Shown: positions 17,735-26,595, counted from the stretch's first letter. The stretch is DNA of 64,000 bases from Candidatus Intricatilinea gracilis (GCA_016702605.1 JADJDQ010000021.1:1364001-1428000), one strand, 5' to 3'. Translations and numbers: made by a program. The notes: generated from the sequence alone by a model not told the origin.

Positions 17735-18559
17735 GTGGCATCAGACCACCAACGCATCCTGATACTTTGCAAGACCTATCCGTCGCCCAGCGCGCGGTAT
17801 GTGGAAACCTCGTGCGTCGCCGGCATGGACGAAAGCGGGCGGCTGATCCGTTTGTTTCCGGTGCCATTCCGGCTGGTCGAGGACGAACAGCAGTTCAGAA
17901 AGTGGCAGTGGATCAGCGCCCGGGTGCGACGGACGCAGGATGATGCCCGGCCCGAGAGCCACCGCATTTCGGTCGACACGATCCAGTTGCAGGGTGAGCC
18001 GCTGCCGGCGCGGGAGCATTGGCCGGAGCGGTGGCATGCCATTCGGGATGTGCGGGTGTTCGCTGCATTCAACGATCTGGAACAGGCACGTGTGCAGAAC
18101 GGCATCAGCATGGGCCTGGTGCGACCCAGTCGGCTGACCAGCATGGATATCACCGCCGTCAAGGATCCGGACTGGACTGACGACGAAAAGGCCAAGCTGC
18201 TGCAGGAGCAGGCGCAGGGCTCATTGTTCGATGTGGTCGAGGATCAGCGCACGTTGAAGACGCTGAAGAAGTTGCCCTTCGACTTCCACTACCGCTATGA
18301 GTGCAGTGCCGGCGGCGTGACCACAAGCCATCGTCACAAGCTGGTGGACTGGGAAGCGGGCGCGCTGTACTGGAATATCTGCCGCAAGCCGGACTGGCAG
18401 GCGGCTTTTCGGCAGAAGTTCATCACCGAGTTCAATCAGCGTGAGGTGTTGTTCCTGATGGGCACGATCCACCGCTTCCCTGGGCAGTGGCTGATCGTCA
18501 GCGTGCTGTACCCACCTAAGCTGCCAGAGACGTTGTTGCGTCAGCAACCACTGTTCTAG
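17735..18559 (+). CDS. Uncharacterised protein linked to the RM locus
   Basis: A 274-residue cytoplasmic protein whose domain I do not recognise. The GTG start at 17735 has GGGAGAAG just upstream; 36 more upstream codons are open but include the end of hsdS. It begins with ILILCKTYPSPSARYVETSC and contains a conserved-looking GRLIRLFPVPFRLV segment, a central acidic/basic helical part and a C-terminal MGTIHRFPGQWLIVSVLYPP. It is 50 bp downstream of hsdS on the same strand, and its 3' end overlaps the convergent DUF488 gene by 44 bp. It may be a partner of the DUF488 protein; that is inference from position. Confidence 0.7.
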   Translation: MASDHQRILILCKTYPSPSARYVETSCVAGMDESGRLIRLFPVPFRLVEDEQQFRKWQWISARVRRTQDDARPESHRISVDTIQLQGEPLPAREHWPERWHAIRDVRVFAAFNDLEQARVQNGISMGLVRPSRLTSMDITAVKDPDWTDDEKAKLLQEQAQGSLFDVVEDQRTLKTLKKLPFDFHYRYECSAGGVTTSHRHKLVDWEAGALYWNICRKPDWQAAFRQKFITEFNQREVLFLMGTIHRFPGQWLIVSVLYPPKLPETLLRQQPLF

Positions 18560-19007
18560 CGCCCAGATGCTGCACGGCCGGCCCACCAGCGGCGCGCGCG
18601 GCGCGGGCCACGTAGGTGCGATGGCAGGCGTGGTGGTCGGCCTCAAAGCAGACCAGGCAGGCGCGATGCGCCCGGGCCGTTGCCGCCAGGGCCCTGACTT
18701 CGGGCTGTACGGTGCCCAGGTGGGCGAGGAAGCCCCGTGTGTAGGTTGCCCAGTCGCCATCGGCTCGGTACTCGTCCCGTATTGCTTTGGGGCAGCCCAG
18801 CGCCGGCACGTGCTCGTAACCAATGCCCGCCGCCGCCAGTTGCTCACGCAAGGCCGTCTTCGAGAACCCTTTCTTGCGCGACAGCGGCAGTTCGCGCACA
18901 TCCACAATCAGTTCGACGCGGGCGTCCCTCAGGCGTTGGATGAACGCTTCGATGGTGAGGCCTTCGTAGCCGAAGGTGAAAAGTGCGGGGGCTGGCGTGG
19001 CAAGCAT
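18516..19007 (-). CDS. DUF488 family protein
   Basis: A 163-residue protein with the DUF488 hallmarks TFGYEGLTIEAFIQRL and VDVRELPLSRKKGFSK at the start and CFEADHHACHRTYVA near the C-terminus. The Cys and His residues of that last motif suggest metal or nucleic-acid binding; no enzymatic role is established. I chose the ATG at 19007 because the fold begins there. About 100 extra upstream codons are open but only mirror the opposite-strand gene. It converges on the uncharacterised gene before it, with a 44-bp overlap. Confidence 0.8.
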   Translation of the reverse strand: MLATPAPALFTFGYEGLTIEAFIQRLRDARVELIVDVRELPLSRKKGFSKTALREQLAAAGIGYEHVPALGCPKAIRDEYRADGDWATYTRGFLAHLGTVQPEVRALAATARAHRACLVCFEADHHACHRTYVARAARAAGGPAVQHLGARTVVADATTSLAA

Positions 19008-19038
19008 GGGGTGGGCGTGGTGCCGAGGGATGGTAGCA

Positions 19039-19389
19039 ATGCCTGCAGCCTGGCGGACTGTGCCAGTGGCGCGGGTCGTTGTCGCAGCAGGGCGATGCCT
19101 TGTGGCGGCTGCGCTTGCCATCACCTGCCTGGCCGCATTTGCGGGGAATACACCGTGCTCCGGCCGCAAGGGCGGCGTCTCACACTGCGCCGGCGCGACC
19201 TTCGTTTGCAACGACGGGTCGATCAGCGCTTCGAAGAAGGTGTGTACCGCGTCGTCGGGCGGCCGGGCCGACATGTCGATCGCACCGGACGAGGGTTGCT
19301 CGTGCCGGCAGCACAAGTTCTGTGTCGGCGCCCGTGGCGGCGTGTTCTGCTATAGCGATTCGGGGGCGAAGAGCTACAAGCGCAAGTGA
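19039..19389 (+). CDS. Small secreted cysteine-rich protein
   Basis: About 116 residues. A signal peptide (VVVAAGRCLVAAALAITCLAAFAG) is followed by a 75-residue mature part with eight Cys residues, in patterns such as PCSGRKGGVSHC, KKVC, CSCRQHKFC and GGVFCYSDSGAKSY. It is probably a periplasmic or extracellular disulfide-bonded protein. Similar hypothetical proteins occur in many proteobacteria, with no known role. The start could be the ATG at 19039 or 19030; GAGGG lies upstream of both. The 5' end faces the DUF488 gene with only 31 bp between. Confidence 0.65.
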   Translation: MPAAWRTVPVARVVVAAGRCLVAAALAITCLAAFAGNTPCSGRKGGVSHCAGATFVCNDGSISASKKVCTASSGGRADMSIAPDEGCSCRQHKFCVGARGGVFCYSDSGAKSYKRK

Positions 19390-19532
19390 TGGGCTTTCGG
19401 GTCGCCCTCTGGCAGGTGGCGGGGGCGGCACACTCGACCAATCAGTCTTCGCGACGACATCATTACGATCGTCAACACGGTGAACCGCCCGCCCCGCCCC
19501 TACGCCAGCAGATTCGACAACGGAGAAACACC

Positions 19533-19991
19533 ATGGCTGATGACGGCTCCACGCAATCCACCACGGTATGGCCGCTGCCCAAGTTCCACTTTCAGGTGAC
19601 GTGGGATTCGGCAGTGATGTCCTTCGAGGAGGTGTCCGGCCTAGATGTCGAAGCCCAAGCTATCGAGTACCGCCACGGCGACAGCCCAGTGTTTTCTACT
19701 ATCAAGATGCCGGGCTTGAAGAAGTACGGCAACGTCACGATGAAGAAAGGCGTCTTCAAGTCGGACAACACCTTCTGGGACTGGTTCAACCAGATCAAGA
19801 TGAACACCGTCAAGCGTGTGCCGGTCACCATCAGCCTGCTCGACGAAGCAGGCAAGCCCACCATGGTGTGGACGCTGATCAATGCCTGGCCCACCAAGGT
19901 GACCGGCACGGATCTGAAATCCGAGGGTAACGAGGTGGCAGTCGAGACCATCGAAGTCGCCCACGAAGGGCTGACGATTTCGAACGCCTAG
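19533..19991 (+). CDS. Phage-tail/contractile-injection-system tube-like protein, orphan
   Basis: A 152-residue protein of the T4 gp19-like tail-tube family. Features are FHFQVTWDSAVMSFEEVSGLDVEAQAIEYRHG split over two strands, VFSTIKMPGLKKYGNVTMKKGVF, a WDWFNQIKMNTVKR helix and VTISLLDEAGKPTMVWTLINAWPTKV. This matches the inner-tube subunits of extracellular injection systems and phage tails. No sheath, baseplate, spike or ATPase gene is nearby, so it stands alone. GGAGA precedes the ATG, and a strong terminator follows 8 bases after the stop, so it is a single-gene transcription unit. Confidence 0.85.
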   Translation: MADDGSTQSTTVWPLPKFHFQVTWDSAVMSFEEVSGLDVEAQAIEYRHGDSPVFSTIKMPGLKKYGNVTMKKGVFKSDNTFWDWFNQIKMNTVKRVPVTISLLDEAGKPTMVWTLINAWPTKVTGTDLKSEGNEVAVETIEVAHEGLTISNA

Positions 19992-19998
19992 AAAGACA

Positions 19999-20022
19999 AA
20001 GGGCACCCGAAGGTGCCCTTGT
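19999..20022 (+). terminator. Rho-independent terminator after the tube-like gene
   Basis: AAGGGCACC-CGAA-GGTGCCCTT is a perfect 9-bp stem with a CGAA loop, followed by GTTGT. It starts 8 bases after the stop codon. The flanking A and T residues suggest it could also serve the leftward efp transcript. Confidence 0.85.
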
Positions 20023-20070
20023 TGTCGCCGCCGGCCCGCGCTGGCAATCAGCGCGGCCAGACAACAGCGC

Positions 20071-20625
20071 TCAAACGCGCTTGCGGTATTCGTGCGTGCG
20101 GGTGTCGATTTCGATCTTGTCGCCCTGGGCGACGAAGATGGGCACGGGGATCTCGAAGCCGGTGGCGATCTTGGCGGGCTTGAGGACCTTGCCCGAGGTG
20201 TCGCCCTTGACGGCCGGTTCGGTCCAGGTGATCTCGCGCACCACGCTGGTGGGCAGTTCGACCGAGATGGCCTTGCCGTCGTAGAACACCACTTCGAGGG
20301 GCATGCCGTCTTCCAGGTACTGGATGGCGTCGCCCATGTTCTCGGCTTCGACTTCGTACTGGTTGTACTCGGCGTCCATGCAGACGTACATCGGGTCGGC
20401 GAAGTAGGAGTAGGTGCACTCCTTCTTGTCGAGGATGATCTGGTCCATCTTGTCGTCGGCCTTGAAGACGACTTCGGTGCCCGAGTTGTTGAGCAGGCTC
20501 TTGAGCTTCATGCGCACCGTGGCGGCATTGCGGCCGCCGCGGCTGTATTCGGTCTTGAGCACGACCATCGGGTCCTTGCCGTGCATGATGACGTTGCCGG
20601 CGCGGATTTCCTGTGCGATCTTCAT
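20071..20625 (-). CDS. efp: Elongation factor P (Arg32 type)
   Basis: A 184-residue EF-P, which binds the ribosome between P and E sites and relieves stalling at polyproline stretches. It has the KOW-like N-terminal domain and two OB domains. The tip loop reads YSRGGRN and places Arg at position 32, the residue rhamnosylated by EarP. The start is the ATG at 20625 (MKIAQEIRAGNVI). The modifying enzyme gene earP lies 219 bp upstream on the same strand, which fits. Confidence 0.97.
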   Translation of the reverse strand: MKIAQEIRAGNVIMHGKDPMVVLKTEYSRGGRNAATVRMKLKSLLNNSGTEVVFKADDKMDQIILDKKECTYSYFADPMYVCMDAEYNQYEVEAENMGDAIQYLEDGMPLEVVFYDGKAISVELPTSVVREITWTEPAVKGDTSGKVLKPAKIATGFEIPVPIFVAQGDKIEIDTRTHEYRKRV

Positions 20626-20844
20626 GGCGTCGATATCCTGGGGAGTGTTGATGCGGGGGCGGAACAGGCAGCCAGAAAACGCGCCAAGCCTCGCAAAGCC
20701 CGCTATTTTAGCCGGTCGGCACGCACCCTGGTTGACATCGATCGGGCACTTGAAGGTTTTCGGTGTGCCGCGGGGTCTTGTGCTGCGGTCTGCGTGACCC
20801 CTGGCCACCTGTCGGCCGGGTGGGTGTGAACGGTGTCGACGCCT

Positions 20845-22128
20845 TCAGCGTGGCGCCGCGGCCGGGCGCCGGGCCGCCACAAAACCCAGCAGCTGGGTGA
20901 CCAGATCCTGCTGCCGGGCCAGTTCCGCGCTGCGTTGCCCGGCCCAGGTGCACCAGGTCGACCACCAGCCACTGTCACCCGGGCCGAAGCTGCCGAACAG
21001 GTCTCGCAGCCCGGCGTGGTCGCTCAGGGTGGCTTCGCCTGGCTGGGAGCTGTTATCCGTCGACGTACCGTTCCAGGCCTGGTGTGCCGCTGTCAGGGCG
21101 CGGCGCAGTGGCTCGGGTGCTGCACCCGCATACATCTGCAGCCAGGCGGCGATCTTGGTGTGGTGGGCGCCGTCGTCCTGCACATAGGCCTGCCAGATGA
21201 ACGGCCGGCCGGCCCAGTGGGCGCGCACGAAGCTGTCTTCGCCGCGCACGAAGTTGAGGTCGCAGGCCCAGAGCAGCCGGTCGAAACGCTGCTGGTCGAC
21301 AGCCGCTAGCGGCAGCAGGCTGAGTGAACCCCGCCGCATGGGTGTGGGCGATGTGCTGCCACGTGCGTCCACTGGTGCGTGGGACTCTGCCGTTCGGTCC
21401 TGCCACCAGCGTTTCACACCCCGCATCGCCAGCCCGGGTGTGACGAGCACACACCAGGGCCGCTCGGCGCGGCTCATGGCGTCGAGCCAGCTGGGCAGTG
21501 CCGGGTTGTCGTAACAAAAGAGCAGGGCCAGGCGGGCGTCGTCGCCAGCGTGCGGGTCGACACGTCGGAGCCAGGCTCGCCTTGCGCCGGTGGCATCGAA
21601 GCCGGATTGCCGTGCCAGCAGACCGGGCTCGCGCAGCAAACCACCCGTGCGCTGCGTGAAGCCCGGGTACCAGAACCACTTGACGAGCCCCTGCCCCGGC
21701 CCGCTGAACTGGGGCGAGGCCAGGCCGTGGGATCGCTCGACATACGCCTCGGCGCTGAGGTATTCGAGGTTGATCCAGACCGGCGCGACGCCGCTCGAGG
21801 TTGCCCGCGCGGCCATACGTGCCACAAAACCGGCCGGTGGATCACAGCCGAAGGCCTCGACGACCACGTCGCCGAGCTCGGCCTCGCCGGCATCACCTGG
21901 TGCATCGGCCCAGTGGCGCAGCTGCACCCCGGTGCAACCCTGCGGCGCCATCCAGGCCAGTGCACTGCCATCGTCCACCCACAGGCGCACCTGCTGGCCA
22001 CGCCCGGCCAGGTCGGTGGCAAAACGCCAGCACACGCCCAGGTCGCCGTGGTTGTCGATGACACGGCAGAACACGTCCCAGCGCAGAGCTGGGGTTGGCG
22101 GCATTGGGTCGGCGGCGCAGGTTGGCAT
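20845..22128 (-). CDS. earP: EF-P arginine rhamnosyltransferase
   Basis: About 427 residues, a GT-B inverting glycosyltransferase that moves rhamnose from dTDP-rhamnose to Arg32 of EF-P. The N-terminal catalytic segment DVFCRVIDNHGDLGVCWR carries the key Asp residues. The C-terminal donor-binding segment CDLNFVRGEDSFVRAHWAGRP is the family signature. The start may be the ATG at 22128 or the one at 22104; neither has a clear ribosome-binding site. It is slightly longer than typical EarP because of a Ser/Thr/Pro-rich loop (TAESHAPVDARGSTSPTP). It is divergent from uvrC, 66 bp away. Confidence 0.93.
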   Translation of the reverse strand: MPTCAADPMPPTPALRWDVFCRVIDNHGDLGVCWRFATDLAGRGQQVRLWVDDGSALAWMAPQGCTGVQLRHWADAPGDAGEAELGDVVVEAFGCDPPAGFVARMAARATSSGVAPVWINLEYLSAEAYVERSHGLASPQFSGPGQGLVKWFWYPGFTQRTGGLLREPGLLARQSGFDATGARRAWLRRVDPHAGDDARLALLFCYDNPALPSWLDAMSRAERPWCVLVTPGLAMRGVKRWWQDRTAESHAPVDARGSTSPTPMRRGSLSLLPLAAVDQQRFDRLLWACDLNFVRGEDSFVRAHWAGRPFIWQAYVQDDGAHHTKIAAWLQMYAGAAPEPLRRALTAAHQAWNGTSTDNSSQPGEATLSDHAGLRDLFGSFGPGDSGWWSTWCTWAGQRSAELARQQDLVTQLLGFVAARRPAAAPR

Positions 22129-22194
22129 CGTCACGCCGTGATTGTGCAAGCCACCCTTGCCGCACCGGTAGGCGGGGCTGGGCAGAATCCGGCC

Positions 22195-24387
22195 ATGCAC
22201 CCGAGCCCGAACGAGTCCACTCCCACAACGACGCCCCCACCCGTCGACGACGGCACCGCGCCTACAGCTGCCGCCCAGGCCAGCGAGGTCAGCACGGTCA
22301 GCCGCGAGCAGGTCTGGCAACACCTGCTGACCGAGGTGGCCGCCCTGCCCGGCCTGCCCGGCGTGTACCGCTACTTCGACGCCGCCGGCCAGCTGCTTTA
22401 TGTGGGCAAGGCGCGCAACCTGCGCCGGCGGGTGTCGAGCTACTTTCACAAGAACCATGGCGCCACACGCATCGGCAACATGGTGGCGCGTATCACGCGG
22501 CTCGAGACGACGGTGGTGCGCTCCGAGGCCGAGGCATTGCTGCTCGAGAACAACCTCATCAAGACGCTGCAGCCGCGCTACAACATCCTGTTTCGCGACG
22601 ACAAGAGTTACCCCTATCTCAAGCTCAGCGGCCACGACTTCCCGCGCATGGCCTACTTTCGTGGTGTGGTCGAGAAGCGCCACAGCTATTTCGGCCCCTA
22701 CCCCAGCGCCTGGGCGGTGAAGGAGTCGATCCAGTTGCTGCAGAAGGTGTTCCTGCTGCGCACCTGCGAAGACACCGTGTTCAAGAACCGCAGCCGGCCC
22801 TGCCTGCTGTTCCAGATCCACCGCTGCTCGGGGCCCTGTGTGGGAGAGATCAGCCGTGACGACTACCGGGCCGACGTACGCAGCGCCACCCGCTTCTTGC
22901 AGGGTGAAGCGCAGGGGGTGCTCGACGAGATGCAGCAGCGCATGCTGGCGGCGTCCGAGCAACTCGCCTTCGAACAGGCGGCCGAGATCCGCGACCAGAT
23001 CGGCGCCTTGTCGCGTGTGCTGCAGCAGCAGGCGGTGGACACCAGCGACGAGCGCGACGCCGATATCCTGGCCGTCAAGGTGCAGGGCGGGCGCGCCTGC
23101 GTCAACCTGGCGATGGTGCGGGGCGGCCGGCATCTGGGGGACCGAGCCTACTTTCCGACCCATGTCGAAGAGGCGGCCGCGATCACGCTGCAGGATGAGG
23201 ACACCCTCGAGCTGGATGCCCCGGGAGATGCCGGTGCCGGGGTGCTTGCCGCTGTCGCTGCCGCTGCGACTTCCGTCGCAGACGTCGAGGCCAGTGGCGA
23301 CAGGGATGCCGGCACCGGCGAGGCACCACCGGACGGCGGCGGTCGGCAGGCGCCCTCCTGCTTGCCTGCCACGGTCGACCCCATGCCCGCCGCCAGCCTG
23401 GCCAGCATCGAGAGCCAGGTCTTGTTCGCCTTCGTGGCGCAGCATTACGTGGGTGCGGCCGAGCCACCGCCCATGCTGATCTGCAGCCATGCACTCGACC
23501 CGGCCCTGCTGGCAGCGCTGAGTGCACAGGCCGGCCGGCGTGTGGCCACGTTGCACCAGCCGCGCGAGCAACGCAAGACCTGGCTCGAGATGGCCGAGCG
23601 GGGCTGTGAACTGGCGCTGGCGCGGCTGCTGGCCGAAGAAGGTTCACAACAGGCGCGCACCCGTGCGCTGGTGGAGGCGCTGGACCTGGCGCCCGAAGGT
23701 GCCGACGCCAATTTCGACAGCCTGCGTATCGAGTGTTTCGACATCAGCCACACGGCGGGTGAAGCGACCCAGGCCTCGTGTGTGGTGTTCGAGGGGCACC
23801 GCATGCAGTCGGCCCAGTACCGGCGCTACAACATCACCGGCATCACCGGTGGTGACGACTACGCCGCCATGCGGCAGGTGTTGACGCGCAGATACGCCCG
23901 CCTGGCCGAGGCGGCGCAGCAAGGCCAGGCGCGCCTGCCCGACGTGGTGCTGATCGACGGCGGCAAGGGCCAGGTGGGGGTGGCGCGCGAGGTGTTCGAA
24001 CAGCTCGGCCTGGATCTGGGCCTGCTGGTGGGTGTCGAAAAGGGTGAAGGCCGCAAGGTCGGGCTCGAGGACCTGGTGTTTGCCGATGGGCGCGAGAAGG
24101 TCTACCTGGGCCGCGACTCGGCCGCACTGATGCTGGTGGCGCAGATCCGCGACGAGGCACACCGCTTCGCCATCACCGGCATGCGCGCCAAGCGCGCCTC
24201 GGTGCGCACCGGCACGGGGGCCAGCAAACTCGACGACATCCCCGGCGTGGGGGCACGCAAACGCGCCAGGCTGCTGCAGCGATTTGGTGGCGCAAGGGGT
24301 GTGGCGGCGGCCAGTGTGGACGAACTGGTGACGGTGGACGGCATCTCGCGTGAACTGGCCGAAGTCATCCACCGCGCCTTGCACTGA
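22195..24387 (+). CDS. uvrC: Excinuclease ABC subunit C
   Basis: A 730-residue nucleotide-excision-repair endonuclease that makes the 3' and 5' incisions. The N-terminal GIY-YIG domain has LPGVYRYFDAAGQLLYVGKA. The UvrB-binding UVR motif is near residue 240 (SEQLAFEQAAEIRDQIGAL). The RNase-H-like domain has IECFDISHTAGEATQASCVVF. The C-terminal tandem HhH has IPGVGARKRARLLQRFGG. It is about 100 residues longer than usual because of an N-terminal Pro/Thr-rich tail and an Ala/Gly/Asp-rich insertion at about 340-398. I use the ATG at 22195; a huge upstream open frame is only antisense to earP. Confidence 0.95.
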   Translation: MHPSPNESTPTTTPPPVDDGTAPTAAAQASEVSTVSREQVWQHLLTEVAALPGLPGVYRYFDAAGQLLYVGKARNLRRRVSSYFHKNHGATRIGNMVARITRLETTVVRSEAEALLLENNLIKTLQPRYNILFRDDKSYPYLKLSGHDFPRMAYFRGVVEKRHSYFGPYPSAWAVKESIQLLQKVFLLRTCEDTVFKNRSRPCLLFQIHRCSGPCVGEISRDDYRADVRSATRFLQGEAQGVLDEMQQRMLAASEQLAFEQAAEIRDQIGALSRVLQQQAVDTSDERDADILAVKVQGGRACVNLAMVRGGRHLGDRAYFPTHVEEAAAITLQDEDTLELDAPGDAGAGVLAAVAAAATSVADVEASGDRDAGTGEAPPDGGGRQAPSCLPATVDPMPAASLASIESQVLFAFVAQHYVGAAEPPPMLICSHALDPALLAALSAQAGRRVATLHQPREQRKTWLEMAERGCELALARLLAEEGSQQARTRALVEALDLAPEGADANFDSLRIECFDISHTAGEATQASCVVFEGHRMQSAQYRRYNITGITGGDDYAAMRQVLTRRYARLAEAAQQGQARLPDVVLIDGGKGQVGVAREVFEQLGLDLGLLVGVEKGEGRKVGLEDLVFADGREKVYLGRDSAALMLVAQIRDEAHRFAITGMRAKRASVRTGTGASKLDDIPGVGARKRARLLQRFGGARGVAAASVDELVTVDGISRELAEVIHRALH

Positions 24388-24520
24388 GCTACCCACAGGC
24401 ACCCGACAGGGTCGAGCTGCGGTGCACCTGATGCCGGCAGGTGGCCCCCTGGTGAGGCACACCAACCGCAAGCCGGCAAGCCCGCACAGGCGGCAAGGAA
24501 CAAATAGGCACAATGCCAGC

Positions 24521-25087
24521 ATGTTTCTCACCCTGCCCACGCTGCTCACCTGGGCGCGCATCGTCGCGATCCCCCTGATCGTTGGTCTGTACGCGCTGCC
24601 GTGGAAGATCGAACTGATCAATCTGATCGCGACGGTGCTGTTCGTCGTGATAGCACTGACCGATTGGCTCGACGGCTGGCTGGCTCGTAAGCTCAACCAG
24701 ACCTCGTCGTTCGGTGCCTTTCTCGACCCGGTGGCCGACAAGCTGCTGGTGTGTGCCGCGCTGGTGCTGCTGCTGCAACTCGACCGGGTCAACGCGATGG
24801 TCGGCCTGATCATCATCGGTCGCGAGATCGCCATCTCGGCGCTGCGTGAGTGGATGGCGCAGATCGGTGCCTCGCGCAGCGTGGCCGTGCACATGCTGGG
24901 CAAACTCAAGACCATGGCGCAGATGGTGGCCATCCCCTTCCTGCTCTACAACGGCACCTTGTTCGAGGTCATCGACACCCGTCTGTGGGGCACCTTGTTC
25001 AGCTACACCGCCAGTGTGTTGACGGTCTGGTCGATGGGGTATTACCTGCGTATGGCATTGCCGGAGATCCGCGCCAAGGCGCGTTGA
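24521..25087 (+). CDS. pgsA: CDP-diacylglycerol--glycerol-3-phosphate 3-phosphatidyltransferase
   Basis: A 188-residue inner-membrane enzyme that makes phosphatidylglycerophosphate. The CDP-alcohol motif D-G-x2-A-R-x8-G-x3-D-x3-D is complete, starting at DGWLARKLNQTSSFGAFLD and ending PVADK. Four to six transmembrane helices are visible, and the length is typical. The start is the ATG at 24521 (MFLTLPTLLTWARI). pgsA after uvrC is the common gene order in proteobacteria. The transporter gene follows after 2 bp. Confidence 0.95.
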   Translation: MFLTLPTLLTWARIVAIPLIVGLYALPWKIELINLIATVLFVVIALTDWLDGWLARKLNQTSSFGAFLDPVADKLLVCAALVLLLQLDRVNAMVGLIIIGREIAISALREWMAQIGASRSVAVHMLGKLKTMAQMVAIPFLLYNGTLFEVIDTRLWGTLFSYTASVLTVWSMGYYLRMALPEIRAKAR

Positions 25088-25089
25088 CC

Positions 25090-26028
25090 ATGGCCGACCA
25101 GACGCCCACCGGCGCGGGCTCGGCGGCGCCGGCGGCCAGCGTCGCGGCGGACGACACGGCTTGGCTGCGTGCCATGCCGGCGGTGTTCGTGCTGATCTGG
25201 AGCACCGGTTTCATCGTGGCGCGCTTTGGCATGCCGCATGCGCCGCCGATGACGTTTCTGGCCTGGCGGTACGCAGCGTCGATCCTTTGTTTTCTGGTCT
25301 GGATCAGCCTGGTGCGTGCGCCCTGGCCCACCACACGAGCGCAGTGGATCCACCTGGGTGTCACCGGCATCTTGATGCACGCGGGCTACCTGGGCGGCGT
25401 GTGGGCCGCCGTCAAGTCCGGCATGGGGGCAGGCACCAGTGCCCTCATCGTCGGGCTGCAGCCGGTGTTGACTGCCGTGTGGCTGTCGGCACGGGGTGGC
25501 GACCATCACGTGAGCTTGCGCCAGTGGGGCGGCCTGTTGCTGGGCCTGCTCGGCGTGGCGCTGGTGGTGAGCCCCAAACTCGGCGCCGGTGGTGTCGATG
25601 CCCTGAACCTGACGCTGGCGATCGGTGCCTTGTTCAGCATCACGGTCGGCACGCTGTACCAGAAGCACCATGTGACCCCCTGCGACGTGCGCACCGCCAA
25701 CACCGTGCAGTTGATGGCTGCCCTGCTGGTGACACTGCCGCTGTCCTTGCTCGAAAGTGAACCCATGGACTGGCATCCGAACCTGCTGGGCGCGCTGGCG
25801 TGGTCGGTGCTGGCACTCACGCTGGGTGGCAGTTCACTGCTTTACCTGCTGATCCAGCGCGGCGCGGCCACACGGGTCACCAGCCTCATGTACCTGGTGC
25901 CGCCCTGCACGGCGGTACTGGCTGCCTTGCTGTTCGGCGAGAGCCTGGGCCTGACCACCTTGGCCGGCATCGCCACCACCGTGTGTGGTGTGGTGCTGGT
26001 GGTGCGAGCCCCACGGGTGCAGGCTTGA
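25090..26028 (+). CDS. EamA/DMT-superfamily transporter
   Basis: A 312-residue membrane protein with ten predicted transmembrane helices in two EamA repeats. The first begins VFVLIWSTGFIVARFGMPHAPPMTFLAWRY and the second contains GGSSLLYLLIQRGAATRVTSLMYLVPP, split here by family convention. It is probably a metabolite or amino-acid exporter, substrate unknown. It starts 2 bp after the pgsA stop and is likely co-transcribed. After its stop a small stem (CCCCG...CGGGG, 26044-26060) may end transcription. Confidence 0.85.
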   Translation: MADQTPTGAGSAAPAASVAADDTAWLRAMPAVFVLIWSTGFIVARFGMPHAPPMTFLAWRYAASILCFLVWISLVRAPWPTTRAQWIHLGVTGILMHAGYLGGVWAAVKSGMGAGTSALIVGLQPVLTAVWLSARGGDHHVSLRQWGGLLLGLLGVALVVSPKLGAGGVDALNLTLAIGALFSITVGTLYQKHHVTPCDVRTANTVQLMAALLVTLPLSLLESEPMDWHPNLLGALAWSVLALTLGGSSLLYLLIQRGAATRVTSLMYLVPPCTAVLAALLFGESLGLTTLAGIATTVCGVVLVVRAPRVQA

Positions 26029-26164
26029 CAGCCCAGGCAGACACCCCGAAGGACACGGGGAGAACTTGCATAGAATCCGCGTCCACGCCCGGAGGGGGAG
26101 GTCCGCACGAGCTAGCCGCCGGACCACGCGGAGTCAGTCAGGATCAAGATAACGAGGGGCCAAT

Positions 26165-26437
26165 GTGAACAAAGCGGAACTCATCGAGGCGATCGCCGCA
26201 CATGCCGACATTTCCAAGGCTGCGGCAGGCCGGGCACTCGAAGCCACCATCAGCAGCATCCAGGTGTCGCTCAAGAAGGGCGACGCGGTGACTCTCGTCG
26301 GCTTCGGCACCTTCAGCGTCGGCAAACGTGCCGCACGCACTGGCCGCAACCCACGCACCGGCACTGCACTCAAGATCAAGGCCAGCAAGGTGCCAAAATT
26401 CCGGGCCGGCAAGGCCTTGCGCGACGCCATTCGTTGA
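26165..26437 (+). CDS. hupB: DNA-binding protein HU
   Basis: A 90-residue histone-like protein. It has the helical base MNKAELIEAIAAHADISKAAAGRALE, the GFGTFSVGKRAARTGRNPRTG beta arm with its conserved Arg/Pro residues, and the C-terminal KVPKFRAGKALRDAI. It bends and compacts DNA as a dimer. The start is a GTG, which overlaps an out-of-frame ATG followed at once by TGA (bases ATGTGA at 26163-26168). GAGGGG precedes at a good distance. The start-stop overlap may lower initiation. Confidence 0.96.
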   Translation: MNKAELIEAIAAHADISKAAAGRALEATISSIQVSLKKGDAVTLVGFGTFSVGKRAARTGRNPRTGTALKIKASKVPKFRAGKALRDAIR

Positions 26438-26595
26438 ACGCCGCCGCCAGCCACATCCTGCGACATCGTTCAATCCGCAACACCACAACAAACAATCACC
26501 CGCCGGCAGCCTAGACTAGCAGGCCGGCTCAGGCAGCCGCGCTTGCTGCAGCAAGTGCAGCGACGGCAGCAACAGACTCAATCGTCAGACAGACC

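Noticed and set aside
22195..23571. N-terminal extension of earP to a 908-residue protein
   Set aside because: The added part is antisense to uvrC, and EarP homology starts after 22128.
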